Positions 1 to 5,294 of a stretch of DNA of 5,294 nt are shown in pieces. The translations under genes were made by a program, and so were the position numbers. The notes under the pieces were generated by a model that saw only the letters and a list, made by a program, of their open reading frames with translations, searched no databases and was not told where the DNA came from. Every line of letters begins with the position of its first letter. The first letter of the stretch is position 1. Source of the stretch: Limnohabitans sp. (GTDB taxonomy: Bacteria; Pseudomonadota; Gammaproteobacteria; Burkholderiales; Burkholderiaceae_C); the NCBI GenBank assembly GCA_023260735.1, contig JALQUL010000397.1, positions 1 to 5,294 of the forward strand, written 5' to 3'.

Positions 1-1
1 G

Positions 2-1153
2 ATTGGTTTAAGCGACCCAATAAGACCAGAAATTGCCCAGGCCATGCAAGACTGCCAAACCGCAGGCATTAAAGTGTTGATGATTACAGGCGACTATCCT
101 GCCACTGCCAAGGTGATTGCCCAACAAGCAGGCATGCCAGACGCAGATGTCTTGTCGGGTGATGAGTTAGATACCTTAAGCGATGAACAATTGGTATTGC
201 GATTAAAAACGAGCAATGTATGCGCTAGAATTTCCCCGCATCAAAAATTACGCATTGTGCAAGTATTAAAAGCCAGTGGTGAAGTAGTCGCCATGACAGG
301 GGATGGCGTAAATGATGCACCCGCCTTAAAAGCGGCCCATGTAGGTGTCGCAATGGGCGCTAGAGGTACAGATGTGGCAAGAGAAGCCGCTTCATTGGTA
401 TTGGTAGATGATAACTTTGCCTCTATCGTAAAAGGGATTCGATTGGGACGCAGAATTTTTAAGAATTTGCAAAAATCAATGACCTATATTTTTGCCATTC
501 ATATCCCGATTGCCACGATTGCATTTGTGCCGATGTTATTGGGTGTAGCGCCAATTTTGTTGCCACTACATATTGCACTTTTAGAGCTAATTATTGACCC
601 GGCTTGTTCTTTGGCATTTGAAAATGAACCCGAAGACCCTGCCATTATGCAAACCCCACCCCGTAACCCCCTGGTAGCGGTGTTAGCAAGTAGCAACATT
701 GTGTATGCATTTTTGCAAGGGCTAATGGCCGTAGCAGGGGTGGGCTTGGCCTACTATTTAGCCACTTTTAACTCTTCTGTTATAGGGCTTGATTGGATAG
801 GGGAATGGGTTGGGGTTGGGGCTGGGGCAAATGGAACTGCACCAATGTCTACACCACAAAGCATTCGTACCACGGTGTTATTAGCCCTTATTACCACTCA
901 TAGCTTGTTGATATGGATTAACCGTGCCGAGGGCAGACCACTTTTTTTAGGTAGCAAAATTAAAGTTAAAAATAATGTAGCCCTATGGGTGACTGCTGGC
1001 GCATGGTTGATAGTATTGGCTGGTATTTACCTGCCGTTTTTGGCCCGACCACTAGAACTAAGCCCTTTGCCATGGCCTCAATTAGCCACTGCAATTGCCT
1101 GTGGTGGTGTGAGCTTAATTGGCCTACTGGTTTTGCGAAATTTTAAAAAATAA
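2..1153 (+). CDS. P-type cation-transporting ATPase, C-terminal part (5' truncated by window edge)
   Basis: This is the last 383 codons of an ATP-driven cation pump of the inner membrane; the frame is open to the left edge, so the true start is outside. Seen in order: the end of the catalytic domain with GLSDPIRPE and MITGD, then the hinge motif TGDGVNDAPALK (about 293-330), then membrane segments M5-M10 (about 470-1140). The M5 and M6 signatures are HIPIA and LLELIIDPACSLAFENEP. The phosphorylated DKTG motif, the A domain and M1-M4 are off-window. Family knowledge: this is the Ca2+/Na+-type (P2-like) group with a cation-ATPase C-terminal domain. Aligned by eye to SERCA, the M5 site has His (codon at 500) in place of Asn768 and Ile in place of Glu771. 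M6 has Glu (584) for Asn796 and keeps Asp800 (596). The transported ion therefore cannot be assigned; Ca2+ is only one option. The G-rich segment at 800-827 encodes a Gly/Val/Ala-rich loop between M7 and M8. No clear terminator follows the TAA. Confidence 0.93.
   Translation: MGLSDPIRPEIAQAMQDCQTAGIKVLMITGDYPATAKVIAQQAGMPDADVLSGDELDTLSDEQLVLRLKTSNVCARISPHQKLRIVQVLKASGEVVAMTGDGVNDAPALKAAHVGVAMGARGTDVAREAASLVLVDDNFASIVKGIRLGRRIFKNLQKSMTYIFAIHIPIATIAFVPMLLGVAPILLPLHIALLELIIDPACSLAFENEPEDPAIMQTPPRNPLVAVLASSNIVYAFLQGLMAVAGVGLAYYLATFNSSVIGLDWIGEWVGVGAGANGTAPMSTPQSIRTTVLLALITTHSLLIWINRAEGRPLFLGSKIKVKNNVALWVTAGAWLIVLAGIYLPFLARPLELSPLPWPQLATAIACGGVSLIGLLVLRNFKK
800..827 (+). other. G-tract array, predicted G-quadruplex inside the ATPase gene
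   Basis: Five consecutive G runs of 4, 3, 4, 4 and 4 bases (800-803, 807-809, 812-815, 818-821, 824-827) are separated by AAT, TT, TT and CT. This satisfies the usual G3+N1-7 quadruplex rule with one run to spare, in otherwise AT-rich DNA. The G-rich strand is the coding strand, so both the DNA and the mRNA could fold. The reading frame gives Gly-Glu-Trp-Val-Gly-Val-Gly-Ala-Gly, in the loop between M7 and M8. The last part is a near-perfect hexamer repeat (GGGGTT, GGGGTT, GGGGCT), which suggests replication-slippage expansion. Folding is inferred, not shown. Confidence 0.6.
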
Positions 1154-1268
1154 GCCTGCTAACAAGGCTGTCAATAGAGGCACTTGAGTCTATTAAAAGT
1201 GAGACTCTGGCTAACGGTTGAGTTCCTCAATTCTTATATTGCTGATGTTTTGGTGCATAATTTAATCA

Positions 1269-1321
1269 ATCAAAATTGATGTATTAAGTCAATAAATTGG
1301 CTTTAATACATCAAAATTGAT
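1269..1321. promoter_or_regulatory. Paired operator-like dyads within a large inverted repeat before hipA
   Basis: The 12-base sequence ATCAAAATTGAT occurs twice, at 1269-1280 and 1310-1321. Each copy is a dyad (ATCAA-AA-TTGAT), and the centres are 41 bases apart, close to four helical turns. They form the outer ends of a larger inverted repeat: 1269-1287 pairs with 1303-1321 at 17 of 19 positions, with TTGATGTATTAA/TTAATACATCAA perfect and a 15-base gap. A weak promoter candidate overlaps it: TTGGCT at 1297-1302, then 18 bases, then TAAAAT at 1321-1326. Its start point would fall at or just past the hipA ATG, so it may not be the real one. Paired dyads around a promoter are what HipB-type (XRE) repressors bind in hipBA operons. 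Here that role is inferred. An AT-rich hairpin acting at the end of the ATPase transcript is the alternative. Confidence 0.5.
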
Positions 1322-1328
1322 AAAATAA

Positions 1329-2246
1329 ATGAATGCTACGGTTCGTAAAATTCAAGTCATCTATCAAGGATGGGGTGAGCACTGTACTCTCGGATTTTTA
1401 GTGGCCAATAATAAAAGTACGGTTTTTGAATATACCCCCGAAGCAATAGCTAAGGGTATTGAGTTTTCGCCTCGCCATTTACCGCTATCCAATAATAGTT
1501 TTTAGGACTTTCCACAGCATCAACTACAGTTACCTGGTCTCTTTTCCGATAGCTTACTCGATGGTTGGGGAATGATGCTAATAGATAGATTTTTTAAAAA
1601 ATACCATAACCGTGAATCCCATCAGATTCATACCTTAGAGCGTTTAGCATTTTTAGGCGATAGAACTCTTGGTGCTTTTACTTACCTACCTGCAACCGAG
1701 AACCTTGAAATAAGTAGGGCTTTAAATTTACAACAGTTAGCTCAGGCTACTGTACAAATTCAACGCGATCAAGACACATGAATACATGCTGACTTTCGAA
1801 TACCCAATGCCAACTACAATATTTTCTTAAGAATGACCCGATTCATGACTAAAAATGAAGATGAGGTTTATAAGGCATTTGCACGTGCAGTATTTAATGT
1901 TTGCATGAATAATCGAGATGACTACACCAAGAACTCTTCGTTTCTCATGACCGAAAGTAAAAATTGGGTATTGTCTCCAGCGTATGATTTAACTTATAAC
2001 ACTGGCCTCAATGGGCATCATCAAATGGACGTAGAAGGCGAGAGTTTAAAACCTACTAGAACACATTTTTTGTCTTTGATAAAAAATGTAGGACTTTCAT
2101 CGCCGAAGGCTACCAAAATTTTGAATGAAATTGTGAGCATAACTGAACAAGCGGGGACCATTTTTGCGACCTACCCCATAAGTAAAAAAAGCAAAGAATT
2201 AATGCTTAGCAGTATCCAACACAATCGTCAGTTATTAGCAGGTTAA
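1329..2246 (+). pseudogene. hipA: HipA-family kinase toxin remnant (two in-frame stops, central lobe deleted)
   Basis: Intact HipA proteins are Ser/Thr kinases that arrest growth and are neutralised by HipB. From the ATG at 1329 one frame shows the HipA N-terminal domain: YQGWGEHCTLGFL, FEYTPEAIAKGIEFSPRHLPL, then LPGLFSDSLLDGWG and LGDRTLGAFTYLP. It is interrupted by TAG at 1503-1505 (codon 59) and TGA at 1779-1781 (codon 151). Immediately after, still in frame, it resumes with HADFRIP and the kinase C-lobe: NRDDYTKN (catalytic Asp equivalent at 1917; the usual His two residues on is Tyr) and PAYDL (metal-binding Asp at 1986). The Gly-rich ATP loop, the lysine strand and the RFDR region normally found between are absent. 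The remnant has 305 codons against about 420-440 in the family, so roughly 110-130 codons are lost. The junction carries repeated ACATG (1776-1780, 1784-1788). No Shine-Dalgarno precedes 1329 and no hipB is visible. A toxic kinase cannot be made from this; short fragments might be. Confidence 0.88.
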
Positions 2247-2250
2247 GGCC

Positions 2251-2493
2251 ATGAACCTAGAAGTCTATTTCTTAGTGGGTGCAGTACATTGCTTTATAAA
2301 AGCAGTACTCTTTATTTGGCTAGCTTTAGCTGATAATGCCATGCAAAAAGTGTATCGAACGTACACCCAACCCACCAATGCACAACGGTTAATTCAGTTG
2401 GTAGGCAAGAGTATTTGTTGGTTATGCCTTTGGCCCTTAGACATAATAATTGAAATTAAAAAAATAGTGCAAGACTTTAGGGAAATAAAATAA
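2251..2493 (+). CDS. Small predicted inner-membrane protein, 80 aa, unknown function
   Basis: I do not recognise this protein. The ATG lies four bases after the hipA-remnant stop, with AAGG about four bases upstream as a weak ribosome site, so it may once have been translated by coupling to hipA. Residues about 5-27 form a hydrophobic segment (with His and Lys inside it). Residues about 47-67, including the Trp/Cys-rich WLCLWPLDIII, form a second. A short polar stretch with QKVYRTYTQPTNAQR lies between, and the tail is charged (EIKKIVQDFREIK). That suits a two-helix hairpin. The product has coherent, low-bias composition, which argues for a real gene, but no promoter is evident and it sits among decayed genes. 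It could be a leftover or an orphan with no function. Confidence 0.5.
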   Translation: MNLEVYFLVGAVHCFIKAVLFIWLALADNAMQKVYRTYTQPTNAQRLIQLVGKSICWLCLWPLDIIIEIKKIVQDFREIK

Positions 2494-2518
2494 AGTAAAG
2501 ACAAGGCCCTACAACGCC

Positions 2519-2686
2519 CTAAATATTGGCACTATCAGCTTCGGCCTCTAGCCATAAATTGGGCAATAAAAATCTTAAGGCATTAGGTTGGCTATAACCT
2601 TTAAGTTGCTCTGCTACTCGAATGATGTCATGAGCTTTTTCTAGTAGTGTTGTTAATTTATACTCGAATGGTATGAGTGGCTCCAT
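2519..2686 (-). pseudogene. Fic-family N-terminal domain fragment (55 codons)
   Basis: On the minus strand an ATG at 2686 opens 55 codons ending at TAG (2519-2521). The translation contains LLEKAHDIIRVAEQLKGY, then PNALRFLLPN, then LEAEADSANI. This is the spacing and pattern of the Fic N-terminal region: an A..L.eLkGy helix, PN..., and EA.dSS.IE(G/N)I. The TAG falls exactly where the Glu of IEG/IEN is expected, and the next codons read Gly-Val. Beyond that nothing resembles the following TT..EL helix or the catalytic HxFx(D/E)GNGR loop, so the rest of the gene is gone. There is no Shine-Dalgarno before the ATG, and a TAA lies directly upstream in frame. It is convergent with the 80-aa gene, 25 bases away. 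Fic proteins transfer AMP or related groups onto target proteins; this piece would have no activity. The assignment is by eye and a small unrelated protein is possible. Confidence 0.45.
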
Positions 2687-3184
2687 TTAAATAGGGTCAT
2701 CATATTGTGAGAATTTTTGCTAGATTATTTGCAAGATTATTTCCCAGTAAACAATATCTCATTTTACATTTTTTAAGAAATTGAAATGTTTCAAAAATAA
2801 TGAAATGATAGATAATAAAAGCTTGGTAAAACCGAAAAACGTAATCGCAATTTAGAATTAAAAAATTAAAAAGCCATACCACTAACGGTGACTAATTGAA
2901 AGTTCCTTACAGGCAACTATAAAACCACAATAACGTGAAAAATTGCCAACTTAGGTAAAAATCAAAACGAAACGGTATAGCAAATTTAAAAATTGCTTAC
3001 ATAATTAACTATAACTAATACACACTTAAAAGCCACTAAAACCTTGCACTCCAAACAATTAAATCACTGTAACTGCTTTTAAAAGCATTCAACAACCAGA
3101 GTAGTTCAGTTAATTTTAAAGTTTAATTTTGGGAGCTAATATTTTATTTGCTTACTTTTTAGGTTTTTTTGCATTTGTGCCATC
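2687..3184. other. AT-rich intergenic stretch without a convincing gene
   Basis: About 500 bases, very AT-rich, lie between the fic-like fragment and the exported-protein gene. The only longish open frame (minus strand, 2700-2882) gives a Phe/Ile/Leu/Tyr-rich product of the kind expected from translated A/T runs, so I do not call it. Structure visible: an imperfect hairpin AGCAA...TTGCT at 2979-2997, the palindrome at 3074-3087, and a direct repeat TTAATTTT at 3110-3117 and 3123-3130. GGGAG at 3131-3135 resembles a ribosome site but has no start codon at the right distance. The promoter of the downstream gene probably lies here, but I could not place it with confidence. Confidence 0.6.
3074..3087. 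promoter_or_regulatory. 14-bp perfect palindrome upstream of the exported-protein gene
   Basis: TGCTTTTAAAAGCA is perfectly self-complementary and lies 97 bases before the ATG at 3185. A related half (CTTAAAAGCC) occurs near 3026. It could be a repressor or activator site, but A/T-rich palindromes of this size can arise by chance in such composition, and no T run follows that would make it a terminator. Confidence 0.25.
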
Positions 3185-3775
3185 ATGAAATCATTCAACC
3201 ACTCTAAAGCCTTTTTGGCATTGGTACTTTGCGCTGTAACTAGCATTGGCAGCCAAGCTATTGCGCAAGATAACATTGCCAACAATACGCTTGTTACCCG
3301 TCCTATAACCACTCAAATGCTTGTAGAGGGGGTTGCGACTGCTACCCCAGTGGCTACAACTGTTGTTGCCAACGCATCTGTTATACAAGCCTTCGAAGAG
3401 ATTTGCCTTAAAACTGCCCCTAGTTTTTCTAAAGCAATGGTAGTTTCAGCCGATTACGGTATCTTAGACTTTATTCAATTTGGTGAGGTCACTATAGGTG
3501 CTACTCAAGATAGTAGCATAAGCCTAGAGTTAGTCGCTAACAAAGAATGTGTCGTAAGCACTAAAAAATTAAAAGACGACAACCTCGCCGCACAGTTTCA
3601 GCAAAAGGTGGCACAGTTTACCGATGACGCAAAAGACGCTGATGAAGTAAAACAAGCCTTGCATGCGCCATTTAAAGCGAAGTTTAATGGCCAAAACTTT
3701 GTTTTTAAACATAACCAAGAAGAAGGCGAAACCTTTTTAATGCTTAATTTGGGTAGTGAAGACGCAACCATTTAA
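3185..3775 (+). CDS. Exported (periplasmic) protein of unknown function, 196 aa
   Basis: The N terminus is a textbook Sec signal peptide: Lys at residue 2, a hydrophobic core at about 9-22 (FLALVLCAVTSIG), and signal peptidase I cleavage after Ala-Ile-Ala at residue 27. LVLC is not a valid lipobox, so it is not called a lipoprotein. The mature part begins with a low-complexity Val/Ala/Thr stretch (about 46-66). A compact domain follows with two cysteines, Cys74 (FEEICLKTAPSF) and Cys122 (NKECVV), that could form one disulfide. The C-terminal half alternates an acidic/lysine-rich helix (DDAKDADEVKQAL) and short strands. I do not recognise a family. The start at 3185 is fixed by the signal peptide, although no Shine-Dalgarno lies at normal distance, so translation may be weak or leaderless. 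It appears to be a single-gene unit with a long upstream region. Confidence 0.8.
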   Translation: MKSFNHSKAFLALVLCAVTSIGSQAIAQDNIANNTLVTRPITTQMLVEGVATATPVATTVVANASVIQAFEEICLKTAPSFSKAMVVSADYGILDFIQFGEVTIGATQDSSISLELVANKECVVSTKKLKDDNLAAQFQQKVAQFTDDAKDADEVKQALHAPFKAKFNGQNFVFKHNQEEGETFLMLNLGSEDATI

Positions 3776-3847
3776 TTACGTTTCCTGCTTAATTTCAAGG
3801 TTAAAAAAATAGTGGCCCACGGCAAATAGTAAATAGCTAACATCTAA

Positions 3848-3862
3848 CGACAGAATTTGTCG
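3848..3862. promoter_or_regulatory. Short dyad upstream of the 272-aa gene
   Basis: CGACA-GAATT-TGTCG is a perfect 5-bp dyad with a 5-base centre, just upstream of the candidate promoter (3884-3912). A second short palindrome, TGCAATTGCA, overlaps the -35 at 3879-3888. No T run follows, so neither looks like a terminator of the exported-protein gene. A regulator-binding role is inference only. Confidence 0.22.
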
Positions 3863-3883
3863 CGCAAGTGGTTAATAATGCAA

Positions 3884-3912
3884 TTGCAAGTTAAATTCAA
3901 CTAAGCTAAAAC
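3884..3912 (+). promoter_or_regulatory. Candidate sigma-70-type promoter for the 272-aa gene
   Basis: TTGCAA (3884-3889) and TAAAAC (3907-3912) are 17 bases apart, each matching four of six consensus positions. A start near 3919 would give a leader of about two dozen bases carrying the Shine-Dalgarno, an ordinary arrangement. The boxes are imperfect, so this is only the best candidate I can see. Confidence 0.33.
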
Positions 3913-3930
3913 TGTATTCTGAACCATTAG

Positions 3931-3936
3931 TAGGAG
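3931..3936 (+). promoter_or_regulatory. Shine-Dalgarno of the 272-aa gene
   Basis: TAGGAG lies six bases before the ATG at 3943. This is the clearest ribosome binding site in the window and fixes that start codon. Confidence 0.75.
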
Positions 3937-3942
3937 ATAAAA

Positions 3943-4761
3943 ATGCCTCATCAACTAGCCTCAGCAGAACCCAGCCCGTCTGCAATTCACAGCTCCAATT
4001 TACAAATCTGTGAAAGTTATTTAAAAACCATTCAAGAACCCATGCCAGCATGGTTAAGTCAATTTAACAATACAACACGTATTCAATGGGAAGACTTCTT
4101 TAACTCTAGAGTGGTGTATTACCCTGGCTCTGGCTTTGATGGCGAGGCCGTTAGACTTTTTGCTTCTACCCAAAGTGCCCATTGTTTTATATATGCCGAC
4201 TACATTGTGAGCCAAGCAATCCTATGCGAAACACTTGACCAGCCCAATGGCGCTTTTACGGGCTATAAAACGCTGGCACGCATTCACTTAACAGAGCAAG
4301 AAATTTTAACCCGCTATTGGGTACAGCACCTGTACCTCACTTCTCGTGAAAGTGTAAGTTATGGCTTTGCCGAAGAAATGCAACGCGCACCATTTGCATT
4401 TTTAGAAGTATTAGAACGTAAGCCAGAATTTGACGATAGTTTTGGAGCAGAGCGCATTGCCATTTTATTTGTTGGTGGCGACGGTGTAGCCACTTATGAC
4501 GCATTGTTTTGTCAAAAAGACTCTAAACCCTTGTTTGCCTTGGTGTTGCAAGACCATGGTTTTGGGGCTAATTACACAAGATTTGGCAAAGGCGGCTTGT
4601 TACATGAAATAGCGGCCAGTTGCGAAAAACTACCTCAATACTTGTGGATAGACCCCAGAGACACCCAACCATGGGATGGCTATGAGAAGATTCAAAACCT
4701 CAGTTTTTCGACTGGCGGGATGCATGGAAATAGGCGGTATTTGTTTGAGAAGAAAGGCTAG
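3943..4761 (+). CDS. Conserved-looking uncharacterised cytosolic protein, 272 aa
   Basis: The start is set by a strong Shine-Dalgarno. There is no signal peptide or membrane segment, so the product is soluble and cytosolic. I cannot assign a function. Segments that look constrained are VVYYPGSGFDGEAVRLF (57-73) followed by AHCFIYADY (79-87), then ERIAILFVGGDGVATYDALF (170-189), then LVLQDHGFGANYTRFGKGGLLHE (200-222) and IDPRDTQPWDGYEKI (236-250). The clustered His, Asp, Glu and Gly residues in the second half (Asp204, His205, His221, Glu222, Asp237, Asp240) could line a binding or catalytic site, but that is speculation. I have a loose memory of uncharacterised bacterial proteins sharing the YYPG.G.DG...LF...AHCF..DY pattern, which would make this a conserved family of unknown role. 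Codon use matches the ATPase rather than the degraded genes. It is probably monocistronic and converges on the helicase-like gene with seven bases between the stops. Confidence 0.82.
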   Translation: MPHQLASAEPSPSAIHSSNLQICESYLKTIQEPMPAWLSQFNNTTRIQWEDFFNSRVVYYPGSGFDGEAVRLFASTQSAHCFIYADYIVSQAILCETLDQPNGAFTGYKTLARIHLTEQEILTRYWVQHLYLTSRESVSYGFAEEMQRAPFAFLEVLERKPEFDDSFGAERIAILFVGGDGVATYDALFCQKDSKPLFALVLQDHGFGANYTRFGKGGLLHEIAASCEKLPQYLWIDPRDTQPWDGYEKIQNLSFSTGGMHGNRRYLFEKKG

Positions 4762-4768
4762 GGTTGTG

Positions 4769-5294
4769 TTAGTTCAATCTCGATTGATAACTAGTCAATC
4801 TAAACTCTAATATTTCGCGAATAAGACTTTCAAAAATCAATACAAGTTCAGATGGGTGTTTTGTTTTTAATTCAAAACGCTCATTTTTTATTTCAAAAAA
4901 TGCACTATTAGAATTTGATTGATTAACTCCACACCAAGCATTAATTGGGTTATTTTTCCAATATTTTTGCCATTTTGAATTATCACCATTTTCGTTAAGT
5001 CTTAAGTCGGAGGGAAGATCCGACAATAATTGATTTTTGCGCTTTAATACGTGCCAAGAACGCTTGGTTAATTCGCTTACAAGCGGTGCTTGAACTAGTC
5101 CGTTTAAATCTAAAAATGATTCTAATAAAATCATTTTATAGCTCTTACTCATAGCGGTAGTTTCAAGCTCTTTTAAAAAATTTATATCAGTTAAAAGTAA
5201 GGTTTTCTCTTCAATAGTGAAGTCACCCATTTCATTTACGAACTGAAACCAACTTCCATGGTGCAATCGTACGTTACTTAAATTACCATCAGAT
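4769..5294 (-). CDS. Helicase-like protein, C-terminal part (5' end off window; possibly truncated 3' end)
   Basis: The minus-strand frame is open to the right window edge, giving 174 visible residues; the TTG at 5266 is internal, not the start. The order of motifs is LHHGSWFQFVNEMGDFT, a long acidic helix, SKSYKMILLESFLDLNGL (about 49-66), ELTKRSWHVLKRK..LLSDLP (74-94), KWQKYWKNNPINAWCG (107-122) and a final IREILEFRL (158-166). From family memory this run of motifs follows the motor domains in a group of large DEAD/DEAH-box helicases often found in accessory regions. No motor motif (Walker A, DEAH, motif VI) is within the window, so the call rests on the C-terminal region alone. Relatives, as I recall them, continue with another C-terminal domain after the RL..Y segment. 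Here translation stops a few residues later, next to the 272-aa gene, which suggests loss of the end. It is more AT-rich than the 272-aa gene, consistent with transfer. Confidence 0.62.
   Translation of the reverse strand, partial: SDGNLSNVRLHHGSWFQFVNEMGDFTIEEKTLLLTDINFLKELETTAMSKSYKMILLESFLDLNGLVQAPLVSELTKRSWHVLKRKNQLLSDLPSDLRLNENGDNSKWQKYWKNNPINAWCGVNQSNSNSAFFEIKNERFELKTKHPSELVLIFESLIREILEFRLTSYQSRLN

Noticed and set aside
499..699. 66-codon minus-strand frame
   Set aside because: Lies wholly inside the ATPase M5-M7 region and has no family features; it is the antisense shadow of a well-supported gene.
1153..1169. Possible terminator hairpin AGCCT...AGGCT after the ATPase stop
   Set aside because: The stem is only five base pairs and no T run follows; other short stems at 1181-1230 compete with it.
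1154..1220. Integron attC-like appearance (GCTAAC at 1158 and 1210)
   Set aside because: The two copies are in direct, not inverted, orientation and no matching GTTRRRY core or internal boxes were found.
1329..2246. Programmed stop-codon readthrough producing a functional HipA
   Set aside because: Even with both stops read through, the ATP-binding lobe is missing, so the product could not be an active kinase.
2476..2523. TTTAGGG / CCCTAAA inverted repeat between the 80-aa gene and the fic fragment, as a bidirectional terminator
   Set aside because: Seven-base arms with a 34-base gap make a weak stem, and there is no adjacent T tract.
2700..2882. 60-codon minus-strand frame in the AT-rich gap
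   Set aside because: The Phe/Ile/Leu/Tyr/Asn-rich product reflects base composition; there is no ribosome site and no recognisable pattern.
3191..3388. 65-codon minus-strand frame
   Set aside because: Antisense to the signal peptide and N-terminal part of the exported protein, which is far more convincing.

Overview
The window looks like an AT-rich proteobacterial chromosome, probably gamma- or betaproteobacterial. The basis is the HipA type (HADFRIP / NRDD..KN / PAYDL), the ion-pump subfamily (HIPI / LELIIDPACS) and a classic Sec signal peptide. I cannot name a genus. There are no RNA genes, CRISPR arrays, transposases or att sites that I can support.

Layout, left to right. Positions 2-1153 hold the 3' part of a P-type cation-transporting ATPase; its start lies off the left edge. 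Its periplasmic-loop region contains a striking run of G tracts (800-827) that fits a G-quadruplex. A 175-base gap follows, holding two copies of a 12-bp dyad (ATCAAAATTGAT) set in a larger 53-bp inverted repeat. This lies just before the start of a dead hipA kinase-toxin gene (1329-2246). That hipA keeps one reading frame throughout, but it has a TAG at codon 59, a TGA at codon 151 and a missing central kinase lobe. No hipB antitoxin gene is visible next to it. Four bases later comes a small predicted membrane protein (2251-2493). Convergent to it on the minus strand is a 55-codon fragment (2519-2686) that resembles the N-terminal domain of Fic-family proteins and stops where the conserved S-x-I-E-G/N segment should be.

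An AT-rich stretch of about 500 bases without a convincing gene (2687-3184) leads into a 196-aa exported protein (3185-3775). A 272-aa conserved but uncharacterised cytosolic protein (3943-4761) follows, with a good Shine-Dalgarno and a plausible promoter. The right edge is the 3' end of a minus-strand gene (4769-5294) whose product resembles the C-terminal region of a group of large DEAD/DEAH-box helicases. It ends seven bases from the 272-aa gene and may be truncated.

Taken together, 1.15-2.7 kb reads as a graveyard of toxin-like genes between ordinary genes: a hipA remnant with its putative operator and a fic remnant. A possibly truncated helicase of accessory type sits at the right edge. 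I see no intact multi-gene defence or toxin-antitoxin system here. The most unexplained intact elements are the G-tract array, the paired dyads without a visible repressor gene, and the uncharacterised 272-aa and 80-aa proteins.
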